Shown here piece by piece: positions 55,029 through 64,000 of a stretch of DNA of 64,000 nt. The notes under the pieces were generated by a model. The model saw only the letters and a list, made by a program, of their open reading frames with translations, was not told where the DNA came from and did not search any database. The stretch is taken from positions 1 through 64,000 of the forward strand of contig NZ_BCVA01000001.1 in assembly GCF_001591505.1 (NCBI RefSeq), read 5' to 3'. Made by a program: the position numbers and the translations under genes. Source of the stretch: Neobacillus niacini NBRC 15566. Its GTDB lineage: Bacteria; Bacillota; Bacilli; Bacillales; Cytobacillaceae. How positions within the stretch are numbered: position 1 is the stretch's first letter; the number at the start of each line of letters is the position of its first letter.

Positions 55029-56294
55029 TTAATTCTCTCTACTAATTAGACGGTCAAGCAAATCAGCATACTCTCCATTTGTGGGATCACCTTTTTGTAA
55101 CTGTTTAAAAATTTCGGCAGCAAGGTCGATTTTTCCTTCTTCAATTAAAAAATAACCATAATCGTTCAAAAATGCTTCATTATTCTTAAAAAAAGTATAT
55201 GCACTTTCATATTTGTCTAATGCCACGGAATATTCCTCTAACTTATCGTAGGCAAGGGCGGAATCCCATAAGAGCTGGGGTTCTTCATCTTCTACAAAGT
55301 CCAGCTGTGAAATCAAATCAATTACAGCTTCGTATCTTTCTTGCTGAAAGAAAAGCTTATTTAATGTTAGTGCTGCTTCAGTAAAGCCTGGATCTAAAGC
55401 AAGTGCCTCACGGAAATATTGTTCTGCCAGGTCTGGCTGTGTGAGCTTAATGGCTATTTTGCCGCCAAAGAAAAATAAATCCTTATTAAATTCATCCTGC
55501 TTAATACCTTCTTGTATTATGTTTAAGCTTTTATCAAGTTCTTCTTCCCGTTCATATGCCTTGGCCAGATGTAGATATAGGGAATGGTATTCTGGGTCCA
55601 GCCCTTTTAATTCCTCGAATCTTTCGATGGCAGTTCGATTATATCCTGCTTGAAGTGCTGTAAAAGCATAACCAAATAGTGTGTTAATTTCCAATTTCTC
55701 ATCAATGGCTTTGTCGTAATAGAATAGAGCTTCTTCAAATTCACCAGAGGCACTTAGAAGCTCAGCCATTCGCTGATAAATACTAACTCCTGCAACCTCT
55801 TGCTGCTCCTTTAAAACAGCCTCATATGACTTTAGCGCTTTCGTTACTTCACCTTGGTCACTGTAGAGTTCACCAAGTGCAAAATCAATGATAACCTCAT
55901 CTGGCAATATATCCTTTGCTTGCTGCAGTTTTCTTTCACATACCTCATATAAACCTTGAACTTGATACAAGTCTGCTAACAGCAAGAGAGATTGTCCAAA
56001 GCTGGGGTCGTGTTCGGAGATTTTTTCTAATTCAAGAATTGCTTGTTCCTCATCGCCGGCGTCCACTAATATTTCACCCAGTAAGACGAGCAGTTCACCC
56101 TCTTCAGGATAAATGGTTAATAGGTTTTCAACCAGTACCTTAGATTCATCTAAAAATCCAAATTGGAACATTTCTTCAGCAAGAAGGAATTTTTCATCGG
56201 GCTGACCTTTTGTTAATACAACATTATATTCATTTATGGCCTCATTATGTTGGCCGTTTTCCAACATTGTAATAATTTTATTTACTCTGTCCAT
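55029..56294 (-). CDS. ypiA: TPR-repeat protein YpiA
   Basis: This 421-residue soluble protein consists almost wholly of about 11 tetratricopeptide repeats (for example LLVLLGEILVDAGDEEQAIL, then ALGELYSDQGEVTKALKSYE). It probably acts as a scaffold. It forms the ypiA-ypiB unit upstream of qcr, as in B. subtilis. The dispersed repeat copy 2 lies just before its start. Confidence 0.93.
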   Translation of the reverse strand: MDRVNKIITMLENGQHNEAINEYNVVLTKGQPDEKFLLAEEMFQFGFLDESKVLVENLLTIYPEEGELLVLLGEILVDAGDEEQAILELEKISEHDPSFGQSLLLLADLYQVQGLYEVCERKLQQAKDILPDEVIIDFALGELYSDQGEVTKALKSYEAVLKEQQEVAGVSIYQRMAELLSASGEFEEALFYYDKAIDEKLEINTLFGYAFTALQAGYNRTAIERFEELKGLDPEYHSLYLHLAKAYEREEELDKSLNIIQEGIKQDEFNKDLFFFGGKIAIKLTQPDLAEQYFREALALDPGFTEAALTLNKLFFQQERYEAVIDLISQLDFVEDEEPQLLWDSALAYDKLEEYSVALDKYESAYTFFKNNEAFLNDYGYFLIEEGKIDLAAEIFKQLQKGDPTNGEYADLLDRLISREN

Positions 56295-56325
56295 TATCTC
56301 TTTCCTCTCGGTTCCCTTAATTAAC

Positions 56326-56410
56326 TAAGGCTCTTTTCTTAAACTTTGCAGTTTTTAGGAACAAAAAATAAGAAAAAAGCATGCAAACTAAATTCTAAAG
56401 TGCAAAATAA
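56326..56410 (+). repeat. Dispersed ~85 bp repeat, copy 2
   Basis: Same element as 48266-48353, with AAGGCTCTTTTCTTA, GGAACAAAA, GCAAACTAAAT-CTAAAG and CAAAATA in the same order. Its right end supplies the last codons and stop of the minus-strand gene at 56395. Confidence 0.85.
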
Positions 56411-57294
56411 GATGGAGTTCGTACCCTAACATATTCTCCATATCCAGGTTTAAATAAAACCTCTTCCCCTGCACGTACTACTTTACCTTTATGAACTGTA
56501 ACTAGAAGTCTATCACTATGATAATGAAATAATTCCACTTCATCAACATTGATGATTTCTTCAGCCTTATGAAATAGATTATAGCTTACTTCAGCTCCAT
56601 GCAATAAACTTGCTTTTTGGGGATATAAGCCAATTTTATTTAATACTGAAATGGACAATGGCTGATTCTCTTTTATTTCTTGTAAGATGGCAGGAATTTT
56701 TTGATTTTCCATTATATCCTTCCATTTCGACATGGCCCTTTTAGCATCCTTCTTTAGGTGATTAGAAATTAATGGAACAAGCGGACAATTATAAGGAAAA
56801 AGTGCTTCTTTAATCCATCCCCATGGCATATTGTTTAGTTCATCAAGGTCCTCTACATCGATAAAGATGGCAGGCACCCTTTCTTTTTTACATTTCCTTA
56901 TAAATGAGGGAGTTAAAAGACGCAATGGAATTTTTACACTTATGAGAAAATCGACGGGACTGCTAATGAGAGCCGTTTTAGTTTCTCTGATCTTTTCTGT
57001 TAATTCACTTTCGTACGTGATCGAACTGTAGGTAAATAATGTGGTACATCCTTTCATAAGAAATTTCTCAACCATGTATGCTCGAAATTCTTGAAAGGCG
57101 GCATTAAGAGGTATTCTTGTATCTAAAAGTACATAAGAAGGGGTCATGATATAAGACTCTGCATTCATCTTTATTAATTTATTATGGTGTATATGTTCTT
57201 TCTTTGCAGTAATGTGCTCTCCTTCAATCAATAGTGATGATGTTGAAAGTTTCTTCTCCTTTAAAATATTAGCATTTTCGATAATATAACCCAT
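56395..57294 (-). CDS. Amidohydrolase-like protein lacking metal ligands
   Basis: This 299-residue protein opens like the composite beta domain of dihydroorotase/amidohydrolases (IIENANILKEKKLSTSSLLIEG). It closes with a return strand (DRLLVTVHKGKVVRAGEEVLF). The middle lacks the HxH and Lys/His/Asp metal ligands of active enzymes (MTPSYVLLDTRIPL stands where PG-IDxHxH is expected). I therefore regard it as a degenerate, possibly non-enzymatic relative. The last four residues (YFAL) and stop come from the inserted repeat. It lies between ypiA and the aro terminator; function unknown. Confidence 0.6.
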   Translation of the reverse strand: MGYIIENANILKEKKLSTSSLLIEGEHITAKKEHIHHNKLIKMNAESYIMTPSYVLLDTRIPLNAAFQEFRAYMVEKFLMKGCTTLFTYSSITYESELTEKIRETKTALISSPVDFLISVKIPLRLLTPSFIRKCKKERVPAIFIDVEDLDELNNMPWGWIKEALFPYNCPLVPLISNHLKKDAKRAMSKWKDIMENQKIPAILQEIKENQPLSISVLNKIGLYPQKASLLHGAEVSYNLFHKAEEIINVDEVELFHYHSDRLLVTVHKGKVVRAGEEVLFKPGYGEYVRVRTPSYFAL

Positions 57295-57375
57295 CCTACC
57301 ACCCTTTTCACAGCTATACTTCTTTAAGACAAGCTATGAATGATCCTTAAAAACTAGAACCGGAAAATAAAGACA

Positions 57376-57400
57376 TAAAAAGCTGCACAAAGGCAGCTTT
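57376..57400 (-). terminator. Terminator of the aromatic operon
   Basis: A stem of AAAGCTGC/GCAGCTTT with a 6-base loop and T residues on the minus strand lies right at the aroA stop. It ends the ndk-side aro transcript. Confidence 0.88.
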
Positions 57401-58688
57401 AGTTTTTCAGGCTATTTAGATGGTTAAAGAAATTCGGATACGAAACTGAGATTGCTTCTGGATCTTCTAGCTCTACTTGGCCCTCACATAGCAACGAAGC
57501 GATTGCGAGCATCATTCCAATTCTATGGTCACCATGGCTGGATACTTTTCCACCTCTAAGGGTAGTTCCACCATTAATGATCATACCATCATTAGTGGCT
57601 TCTATTGAAGCACCCAATTTTGTTAATTCCTGAACGACAGTATCAATTCGGTTGGTTTCTTTCACTTTGAGCTCGGATGCATCTTTAATAATTGTTTTCC
57701 CTTCAGCTTGTGTCGCTAGTAGAGCAATGATTGGGATTTCATCAATTAATCTTGGGATAACATCTCCCTCAACAACAGTTCCTCTTAGATTGGAAGTCTT
57801 AATTGTAATATCACCAGCTGGTTCAAACGAATTTTCATCATTGTTGTGAATTTCCAAATTAGCTCCCATTTGATTCATAATCTCAATAATCCCTGTTCTA
57901 GTCGGATTTAGACCCACATTCTTTAAAAGAATTTCGCTATCTTCCACAATCGCACCTGCAACAAGGAAAAACGCAGCTGAGGAAATATCCCCTGGCACAA
58001 GAATATCAGAAGCAATTAGCTTTTGACCTCCTTTTACCGTTATTTTACGGTTATCCTTCCCGACTTCCCCACCGAATTTACGAATCATTCTTTCTGTATG
58101 ATCGCGTGATTCAGCTTTTTCGATTATGGTTGTTTCTCCATCAGCTTGAAGACCCGCAAGGATTAAAGCAGATTTCACCTGAGCACTTGCTACTGGCATA
58201 TTATAGGTAATTGGATTTAGATGTCCACCGCGAATACTAAGTGGAGTAAATTCTCCATTCTTTTTGCCGTCGATCTTTGCCCCCATCGTTCTTAATGGCT
58301 CCGTTACCCTAGTCATCGGTCTTTTTCCAATCGACTGATCACCTATAAGTGCTGAGTAAAATGGTCTTCCCGCTAAAATTCCTAACAATAGCCGTATGGT
58401 TGTTCCAGAATTTCCAACATCCAATAGTTCGTTAGGTTCTTTTAATCCATCAAATCCATTCCCATAAATCGTTAGACCTTCTTCACTTTCTTCAATGACG
58501 ACTCCTAACTTTCGGAAACAAGAAATAGTACTTAAACAATCATCGCCCGGCAGGAAATTTGTCACCCTTGTTATACCTTGGGCAATCGAACCAAACATAA
58601 CAGAACGATGTGAAATTGATTTATCTCCAGGTATTTCAATACTGCCCTTTAAACCCTTCAGTGTTGGCTTTAATGCTATTAATTCCAT
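57399..58688 (-). CDS. aroA: 5-enolpyruvylshikimate-3-phosphate synthase
   Basis: This 429-residue enzyme (called aroE in B. subtilis) forms EPSP from shikimate-3-phosphate and PEP. Motifs are [15 protein letters not shown] near residue 18, the PEP-binding [13 protein letters not shown] near 90, [13 protein letters not shown] near 168, [17 protein letters not shown] near 310 and [13 protein letters not shown] near 384. The glyphosate-site loop reads GNSGTT rather than GNAGTA, a class II-like feature. The ATG at 58688 follows AGGTG. Confidence 0.96.
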   Translation of the reverse strand: MELIALKPTLKGLKGSIEIPGDKSISHRSVMFGSIAQGITRVTNFLPGDDCLSTISCFRKLGVVIEESEEGLTIYGNGFDGLKEPNELLDVGNSGTTIRLLLGILAGRPFYSALIGDQSIGKRPMTRVTEPLRTMGAKIDGKKNGEFTPLSIRGGHLNPITYNMPVASAQVKSALILAGLQADGETTIIEKAESRDHTERMIRKFGGEVGKDNRKITVKGGQKLIASDILVPGDISSAAFFLVAGAIVEDSEILLKNVGLNPTRTGIIEIMNQMGANLEIHNNDENSFEPAGDITIKTSNLRGTVVEGDVIPRLIDEIPIIALLATQAEGKTIIKDASELKVKETNRIDTVVQELTKLGASIEATNDGMIINGGTTLRGGKVSSHGDHRIGMMLAIASLLCEGQVELEDPEAISVSYPNFFNHLNSLKN

Positions 58689-58712
58689 TTCATCACCTAT
58701 ATTCAAATCAAA

Positions 58713-59822
58713 TTATGTTCCAATCGATGTAGCATAGCTTGAACAGGCATGAATACATCTTTCTGCCCGCCCACGATCCTCTTCTGTTTGAAAACTAATG
58801 ACTAGGACTCCATAAATTTCGTCTTCTCTAGTTTCTAGTATGCGGATGTTTGTAATACTGATATTTTCTTTTGCTAAGTATCCTGTAACCTCTGAAACAA
58901 CACCAGGATAATCTGGAACATCAACAAACAAATCGTAAAATGCAGGAATGGCTCCCTTTTCTCTTACCGGGAGACCATCACGGTATTGCTTCGCCTGCAG
59001 AAAATAGCGGAAAATTTCTTCACTATTCTCCTGTTCGAGTAACACCTTCACCCAATCCATTTCTTCCTTCCATTTATCGATTAATTCTATCAAAACCTTG
59101 CGATTATGCAGTAATATGTCCTTCCACATTGCCGGGCTGCTCGAAGCAATCCTAGTAATATCTCTAAAGCCTCCTGCCGCTAAACGTGGAATAAGACTCT
59201 CACCTTCTGCTAACCTTTCCGTTTGACGGACAATCGACGCAGCAATGATATGAGGGAAATGACTAACAATTCCTGTTAAGTAATCATGATTTTCTGGGGT
59301 AACGGTTAAAAATTTGGCATTTGTACCCTTGAGCCATTCCTTTAGCCTTTCCACCTTGGAGTCTTCAATATGGTCCTCTGGCGTAAATAGATAAAAGGCA
59401 TTTTCAAAAAGAATTTCTTTTGCAGCAGACACACCACTTTTATGGGAACCAGCCATCGGATGGCCGCCGATAAAGGTGTATCCTTTTTTTCTTAGGCTTG
59501 CAGCATTGCCCACAATTTTACTTTTTGTACTTCCGGTGTCCGTAATAATTACTTCTGGATTTAACGATTGCTCTGACAATAAGTGAATAATCTTTTCCGT
59601 TTCGATTACTGGAGCGGAAATAATAATTAAATCAGCGGTTTTAGCACCTTCAACGATATCATTAGCCACTTCATCAATAACACCTAGCATTTTACCAAGT
59701 CTAGCTTGTTCTTGATTGATATCATAGCCTATTAGGATAGCATCTTTATGTTCTTTCTTAATACATAAAGCTAAAGAACCGCCAATTAACCCAAGCCCAA
59801 TAACAAAAACTCGGCCTTTCAT
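58713..59822 (-). CDS. tyrA: Prephenate dehydrogenase with ACT domain
   Basis: This 369-residue enzyme oxidises prephenate to 4-hydroxyphenylpyruvate. The N-terminal Rossmann motif is VIGLGLIGGSLA near residue 6, with GGHPMAGSHKSG near 118 (catalytic His) and TGIVSHFPHIIAAS near 183. The C-terminal ACT domain (about 298-369; DVPDYPGVVSEVTGYLAKEN) probably gives tyrosine feedback. It lies 24 bp before aroA. Confidence 0.96.
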   Translation of the reverse strand: MKGRVFVIGLGLIGGSLALCIKKEHKDAILIGYDINQEQARLGKMLGVIDEVANDIVEGAKTADLIIISAPVIETEKIIHLLSEQSLNPEVIITDTGSTKSKIVGNAASLRKKGYTFIGGHPMAGSHKSGVSAAKEILFENAFYLFTPEDHIEDSKVERLKEWLKGTNAKFLTVTPENHDYLTGIVSHFPHIIAASIVRQTERLAEGESLIPRLAAGGFRDITRIASSSPAMWKDILLHNRKVLIELIDKWKEEMDWVKVLLEQENSEEIFRYFLQAKQYRDGLPVREKGAIPAFYDLFVDVPDYPGVVSEVTGYLAKENISITNIRILETREDEIYGVLVISFQTEEDRGRAERCIHACSSYATSIGT

Positions 59823-59833
59823 TGGTAGTCCCC

Positions 59834-60946
59834 CTAGTTCAACTTGAGTTTCGCTGTATTTTGTTGCGTTAAAAATTCTCCTAATGCTTTTAGCACCCCA
59901 TCATTTTGCTCTGCAGAGCCAACGGTAATCCTTAAAGAAGAAGGAAATCCTAACGCACTCCCTGATCTTACAATATAGCCTTTTTCCAATAAAAATTGGA
60001 ACGCTTGATTAGCATCTGCATTAATATCTATTAAAACGAAATTTGTTTGAGAAGGATAATAGCTTAGATTATGTCTCTCACAGAAATCATAGAATTGAGT
60101 CAAACCTTGTCTATTTTTCTTTTTACAATCTTGAACAAACTCTTGGTCGGAAAGTGCAGCGATTGCAGCTACCTGTCCAAATGAATTAACATTAAAAGGT
60201 TCTCTTGCAGGTTCCAAAGCTTGAATGATTGACCGGTTGGCAACACCATAGCCGACCCTTAGTGATGCAAGACCATAAATTTTCGAAAAAGTTCGCAGTA
60301 CGATTAAATTTGGATATTTTCTTGTTAATTCAATTGAATCATAGTAATCATCTGCAAATACATATTCATAGTACGCTTCATCCAACACGATTAAAACATC
60401 GGAAGGAACTTTATCCAGAAATGGTGTTAATTTACTTTCTGGGACATATGTACCTGTCGGATTATTAGGACTGCAAACCCAGACAACATTAGTATTCTCA
60501 TCAATCGCAGCATACATCTTCTCTAAATCATGTTGACCATCAAGTAATGGAATTTCCCTTATTTCTGCTCCTTCAATTATCGCATTATGTTTGTATTGTG
60601 AGAAGGAAGGTGTCGCCATTACGGTATTGGCACCAGGGTGCAGCAGAGCCCGTGAAATAATCTGAATAATGTTATCCGACCCATTACCAAATATTAGTTC
60701 ATCTTGACCTACCTTTAAAAAAGAAGCTACAGCTTCCCTTAAGCTTGTCATGTAGCCATCAGGGTAAATAGCAAAGCCTGGCTGGTGACTTTGTAAGGCA
60801 GAAAGAACGTTTTTTGAACACCCGAAAGGATTTTCATTTGATGCAAGCTTAACAATCTGTTCTAAATTATATTGTTTTTTAACTGACTCAATTGATTTTC
60901 CTGGCTGATATGGAGTCAGTGTTAATAATTGCTCTTTCCATCTCAT
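59834..60946 (-). CDS. hisC: Histidinol-phosphate aminotransferase
   Basis: This 370-residue class I/II PLP enzyme also serves as an aromatic aminotransferase in Bacillus. Motifs are LASNENPFGCS near residue 34, SPNNPTGTYVP near 155, DEAYYEY near 188 and the PLP lysine in TFSKIYGLASLRVGYG near 215. The ATG at 60946 follows GGAG by 8 bases. In B. subtilis hisC follows trpA; here it follows aroH directly, so trpEDCFBA is absent from the cluster. Confidence 0.95.
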   Translation of the reverse strand: MRWKEQLLTLTPYQPGKSIESVKKQYNLEQIVKLASNENPFGCSKNVLSALQSHQPGFAIYPDGYMTSLREAVASFLKVGQDELIFGNGSDNIIQIISRALLHPGANTVMATPSFSQYKHNAIIEGAEIREIPLLDGQHDLEKMYAAIDENTNVVWVCSPNNPTGTYVPESKLTPFLDKVPSDVLIVLDEAYYEYVFADDYYDSIELTRKYPNLIVLRTFSKIYGLASLRVGYGVANRSIIQALEPAREPFNVNSFGQVAAIAALSDQEFVQDCKKKNRQGLTQFYDFCERHNLSYYPSQTNFVLIDINADANQAFQFLLEKGYIVRSGSALGFPSSLRITVGSAEQNDGVLKALGEFLTQQNTAKLKLN

Positions 60947-60987
60947 TTCTCTACACTCCATCCTTTTATTAACTTGAAATTAAACGC

Positions 60988-61362
60988 CTATTTGGCAACA
61001 CTATTGCCTAAGTCAGGTCTCAATACCGTTGCCCCTTTTAAATAAACATGTACAACTTCTTCCTGCGGTACAGCTGTATTTACATGCATCATAACTCTAA
61101 CACACATTTGCAATGAATTAGGTATTGGCAATTCTCTCATACAAATAACTGGTACAAAGGTCCAGCCAGCAAACTTACGCATTGCCTTTGCAGGAAAAGT
61201 AGCGTTTAGGTCCTCAGTGGTTGATATAAATACGGAAGCAACTTGCTCTGGAAGAATATTGTTACCCTCAATTATTTGTCTCAAAAGCTCTTCTGTAGCT
61301 ATTAAAATAGATTCTTCAGAATTACAATCTACGGTGATTGCTCCCCTCACCCCTCGAATCAT
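60988..61362 (-). CDS. aroH: Chorismate mutase, AroH type
   Basis: This 124-residue monofunctional trimeric chorismate mutase has MIRGVRGAITV with the active-site Arg at the start, CMRELPIPNSLQMCVRVMMHVN near residue 74 (given in part) with the Glu and Arg, and VYLKGATVLRPD at the end. GGGGGG precedes the ATG. It stands between aroB and hisC. Confidence 0.96.
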   Translation of the reverse strand: MIRGVRGAITVDCNSEESILIATEELLRQIIEGNNILPEQVASVFISTTEDLNATFPAKAMRKFAGWTFVPVICMRELPIPNSLQMCVRVMMHVNTAVPQEEVVHVYLKGATVLRPDLGNSVAK

Positions 61363-61377
61363 GAAAAGCCCCCCTTG

Positions 61378-62451
61378 TTATTTGAAATTCTCGAGCTGTG
61401 TTATTAAAAAATCATCTGAAAGCTCACAAAGTTTTGGTTTTCCTATTTGCTCTAATACTACATATTTCACTGTTCCACCAGCTGATTTCTTATCTAGCTT
61501 CATTTTTGCCAGCAAGTGCTCGTTTGTTAAGTGACCTGGTATTTCTGTTTGGTATCCCAATCTTTGCACCCAGGTAATAAACTCTTCTGTATCAAAGGCT
61601 AGACCTGAAACCTCTTTACTGATCTTTAACGCAAAAATCATACCAATCATTACGGCTTCGCCATGTGTAAAATTCCCATAGCCCATTTCTGATTCAATGG
61701 CATGTCCTAGTGTATGTCCGAAATTCAAGTACGCACGAATTCCCGTTTCTTTCTCATCCTTAGAAACAAATTCATTTTTTATTTGAATTCCTCTAGTAAG
61801 TGATTTGAATAATTGTTCTGTGGTTAACGAATCAAGATGATGAATATCTGTTTTCAGCCAGTCATAAAAGGCTGAGTCATAAATAAGTGCATGTTTAATA
61901 ACCTCTGCAAAACCTGAACGAATTTCTTGTTCAGGCAGTGTATGGAGTAATTCTAAATCATAGAAAACAGCCTCTGGCTGATGAAAAGCACCAATCATAT
62001 TTTTTCCCAGAGGATGATTAATAGCGACTTTCCCACCAACAGCACTATCGTGTGCAAGGATAGTAGTTGGAACTTGAATAAATGGTATACCTCTCATAAA
62101 AGAGGCTGCAACAAATCCTGACAAGTCACCTACTGCACCACCGCCAAAAGCAAGAATGACAGATTTTCGGTCTAGTTGGTTTTCTAATGCGGTGGATAAG
62201 GCGTCATAGTATACCTCGAACGTTTTTGCTTTTTCACCACTAGGAGCTGTAAAAACAACTGGATCCCATTCAGTCAGAAGCATTAATAGATTATCAAGAT
62301 GAATACTTGCAACCGTTTCATCTGTAATAATTAATATTTTAGTCAGTTTTGTAAAATGATTATTTAAAAAAGAGCTGATTTCATTTTTTACGCCTTCGCC
62401 AACAAACACATTATAGCTTTTGGAGCTTGTTTGAATTTGAATGGTCTCCAT
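61378..62451 (-). CDS. aroB: 3-dehydroquinate synthase
   Basis: This 357-residue NAD- and metal-dependent enzyme makes dehydroquinate from DAHP. Motifs are the NAD-binding FGGGAVGDLSGFVAAS near residue 101, PTTILAHDSAVGGKVAIN near 127, and zinc ligands in RSGFAEVIKHALIYD near 178, LNFGHTLGHAIE near 242 and HGEAVMIGM near 261. The start overlaps the aroC stop by one base. Confidence 0.97.
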   Translation of the reverse strand: METIQIQTSSKSYNVFVGEGVKNEISSFLNNHFTKLTKILIITDETVASIHLDNLLMLLTEWDPVVFTAPSGEKAKTFEVYYDALSTALENQLDRKSVILAFGGGAVGDLSGFVAASFMRGIPFIQVPTTILAHDSAVGGKVAINHPLGKNMIGAFHQPEAVFYDLELLHTLPEQEIRSGFAEVIKHALIYDSAFYDWLKTDIHHLDSLTTEQLFKSLTRGIQIKNEFVSKDEKETGIRAYLNFGHTLGHAIESEMGYGNFTHGEAVMIGMIFALKISKEVSGLAFDTEEFITWVQRLGYQTEIPGHLTNEHLLAKMKLDKKSAGGTVKYVVLEQIGKPKLCELSDDFLITQLENFK

Positions 62452-63629
62452 TAAAATTCCCTCGCGTATTCACGCTGACGTTTAATTTCAGCAGCGAATG
62501 TATCAAACCGATCACTATAGAATTGATCGATAAGCGAATTAGCAAGTTCCCATGCGACAACATTTTCCGCAACAACAGCTGCAGCAGGTACAGCACAGCT
62601 ATCTGAACGCTCAACACTTGCAGAAAACGGCTCCTTCGTATCGATATCAACACTCATTAACGGCTTGTATAACGTTGGAATAGGCTTCATAACTCCGCGA
62701 ACGACAATCGGCATACCAGTGGACATTCCACCTTCAAAACCGCCTAAACGATTTGTCTTTCGTGTATAACCATTATCTTGATCCCAAACAATCTCATCAT
62801 GAACTTCACTTCCAGGCTTTCTTGCTGCTTCAAAGCCGATACCAAATTCTACTCCTTTAAAGGCATTGATACTTACGATAGCAGCTGCAAGTTTTGCATC
62901 TAATTTCCTATCATACTGAACATAACTGCCCACACCTGCCGGCATTCCAGTTGCAATGACTTCGACAACGCCGCCAATAGAATCACCATTCTTCTTAGCA
63001 TTGTCAATGGCATTCATCATTTCCTGCTCTACATCAGGGTCTGCACATCGTACAGGTGAAAGCTCGGTTCGCTCCTTTAGCTCATCAATTGATAAATTTA
63101 GGTTGCCATTAGCCTTAATACCGCCAATTTCGACAACATGTGAAACAAGTGTAACACCAACTAAAGATAATAGTTTCTTAGCAACAGCACCCGCAGCAAC
63201 TCTAACAGTAGTTTCTCGCGCAGATGATCGTTCTAGGACATTTCTCATGTCTCGATGACCATATTTTATCGCACCATTTAAGTCTGCATGACCAGGTCTT
63301 GGTCGAGTTATTTTACGTTTTACTTCATCCTCTTGACCTTCAATTAGTGGGTCTGCTCCCATAATTTTAGTCCAATGCTTCCAGTCATTGTTCTCAACCA
63401 CTAAAGCAATAGGAGATCCAAGTGTTTGACCATGACGAACTCCCGATGTGATTTGAACCGTATCTTTCTCTATTTGCATTCTTCTTCCACGGCCATATCC
63501 TTGCTGGCGTCTTGCCAGCTCTGTATTAATATCTTCCGCTAATAAAGGCATTCCTGCTGGTAGTCCTTCTAATATTGTTGTTAATTCTGGACCATGTGAT
63601 TCTCCAGCTGTTAAGTATCTCATTCCCAT
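62451..63629 (-). CDS. aroC: Chorismate synthase
   Basis: This 392-residue FMN enzyme (aroF in B. subtilis) converts EPSP to chorismate. Signatures are the N-terminal [25 protein letters not shown] near residue 40, [20 protein letters not shown] near 108, [16 protein letters not shown] near 130 and the end region [21 protein letters not shown] (in parts). The ATG at 63629 follows AAGGGGGAAAG by a good distance. First gene of the aro operon. Confidence 0.97.
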   Translation of the reverse strand: MGMRYLTAGESHGPELTTILEGLPAGMPLLAEDINTELARRQQGYGRGRRMQIEKDTVQITSGVRHGQTLGSPIALVVENNDWKHWTKIMGADPLIEGQEDEVKRKITRPRPGHADLNGAIKYGHRDMRNVLERSSARETTVRVAAGAVAKKLLSLVGVTLVSHVVEIGGIKANGNLNLSIDELKERTELSPVRCADPDVEQEMMNAIDNAKKNGDSIGGVVEVIATGMPAGVGSYVQYDRKLDAKLAAAIVSINAFKGVEFGIGFEAARKPGSEVHDEIVWDQDNGYTRKTNRLGGFEGGMSTGMPIVVRGVMKPIPTLYKPLMSVDIDTKEPFSASVERSDSCAVPAAAVVAENVVAWELANSLIDQFYSDRFDTFAAEIKRQREYAREF

Positions 63630-63820
63630 TACACTTTCCCCCTTCAACTCATTAAAGGATTTTTATAAATATACCATAAACAGACTAATAAACCTAGTAT
63701 AATTATCTGAAAATAGCATAAATTGCAAGATGATTATTTATCTAATGATAATAACAGATACTCTATTTGTATACTATTGTTTCTAAAATATTTTTATTTT
63801 TTCAAATGTATACGCATACA
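63630..63820. other. Intergenic region between ndk and the aro operon
   Basis: This AT-rich gap of about 190 bp probably holds the aro promoter. A TATACT -10-like box lies on the minus strand at 63696-63701 but without a convincing -35. No cheR gene is present, unlike B. subtilis. No TRAP-type or T-box leader is apparent. Confidence 0.5.
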
Positions 63821-63858
63821 AAAAGGCACCCGTATATGCTATACAAGTGCCTCTTTTA
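63821..63858 (-). terminator. ndk terminator
   Basis: A stem of AAAAGAGGCAC against GTGCCTTTTT (minus strand), strengthened by an inner TATAC/GTATA pairing, lies just after the ndk stop. Confidence 0.8.
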
Positions 63859-63864
63859 TCTAAA

Positions 63865-64000
63865 TTAGTAAATCCATTCGTTAACTAGTTTAGAGTATTC
63901 AACAACTCCGCCTTCTTTAAAAAACAATCCAATTTCACGCTCCGCACTTGCAGGTGAATCCGAACCGTGAATAACATTCTTTCCAACAGTTAAGCCAAAA
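63865..64000 (-). CDS. ndk: Nucleoside diphosphate kinase, C-terminal part
   Basis: The last 44 codons are present, the gene running off the window edge. The sequence [20 protein letters not shown] contains the family signature N-x-x-H-G-S-D-S with the residues after the phospho-accepting His region. It ends VNEWIY. Its place next to the aro operon matches B. subtilis (ndk-cheR-aroF), minus cheR. Confidence 0.96.
   Translation of the reverse strand, partial: FGLTVGKNVIHGSDSPASAEREIGLFFKEGGVVEYSKLVNEWIY

Overview
The window looks like a chromosomal segment of a low-GC, endospore-forming member of the Bacillaceae (Bacillus/Neobacillus type). The backbone follows the ypb-ypm-ypj-qcr-aro region of Bacillus subtilis almost gene for gene. 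It carries spore genes (cotD-like, sspM, ypjB), bacillithiol synthesis (bshA, bshB1), gpsB, a B-type RNase P RNA and a menaquinol:cytochrome c reductase (qcrABC). No phage, transposase, CRISPR array or rRNA/tRNA gene was seen.

Layout. 1-2460: degenerate 51-52 bp tandem repeats, a 26-residue microprotein behind two Fur boxes, the alkylpyrone pair bpsA-bpsB, and a small zinc-ribbon ORF. 2600-13700: a respiratory and nitric-oxide island holding a three-gene ba3-type oxidase, an EamA transporter, carboxypeptidase ypwA, three DUF2249 proteins, a small zinc-binding ORF, a quinol-type NO reductase (norZ), a Crp/Fnr regulator, a 12-TM heme-copper-like membrane protein and a DUF59 protein. 13700-23100: ypvA helicase, ypsC, rnpB, gpsB, ypsA, a cotD-like coat gene, and mrfB-mrfA. 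23190-25900: a second Crp/Fnr paralogue, a class III hybrid cluster protein (hcp) and an Hsp20. 26000-34300: yppG, yppF, yppE, sspM, yppC, recU, ponA, ypoC, nth, dnaD. 34400-48200: aspB, ypmB, ypmA, a degenerate metallo-beta-lactamase-fold protein, dinG, panDCB behind a probable pan-motif leader, birA, cca, bshA, bshB1, mgsA, dapB, ypjD. 48500-56300: ypjC, a YugP-like protease, ypjB, ypjA, qcrCBA, ypiF, ypiB, ypiA. 56400-64000: an unidentified amidohydrolase-like gene, then aroA(aroE), tyrA, hisC, aroH, aroB, aroC(aroF) and the 3' end of ndk.

Main regulatory reading. Five sites resembling the Gram-positive Fnr palindrome (TGTGA-N6-TCACA) lie before the ba3 oxidase, the first DUF2249 gene, norZ, the norZ-linked regulator and hcp. 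In three of them a -10 box falls at exactly the class II (-41.5) spacing. Neither Crp/Fnr protein has an iron-sulfur cysteine cluster. This suggests a self-contained regulon for NO or low oxygen. A LexA-like site sits in the promoter of mrfAB (mitomycin repair). The aromatic supraoperon lacks trpEDCFBA and cheR, and asnS is missing between aspB and dnaD. One roughly 85 bp repeat occurs twice, 8 kb apart.

Coordinates of starts were adjusted to the best ribosome binding site where the longest reading frame was implausible. All functions are inferred from sequence and family knowledge, without database searches.
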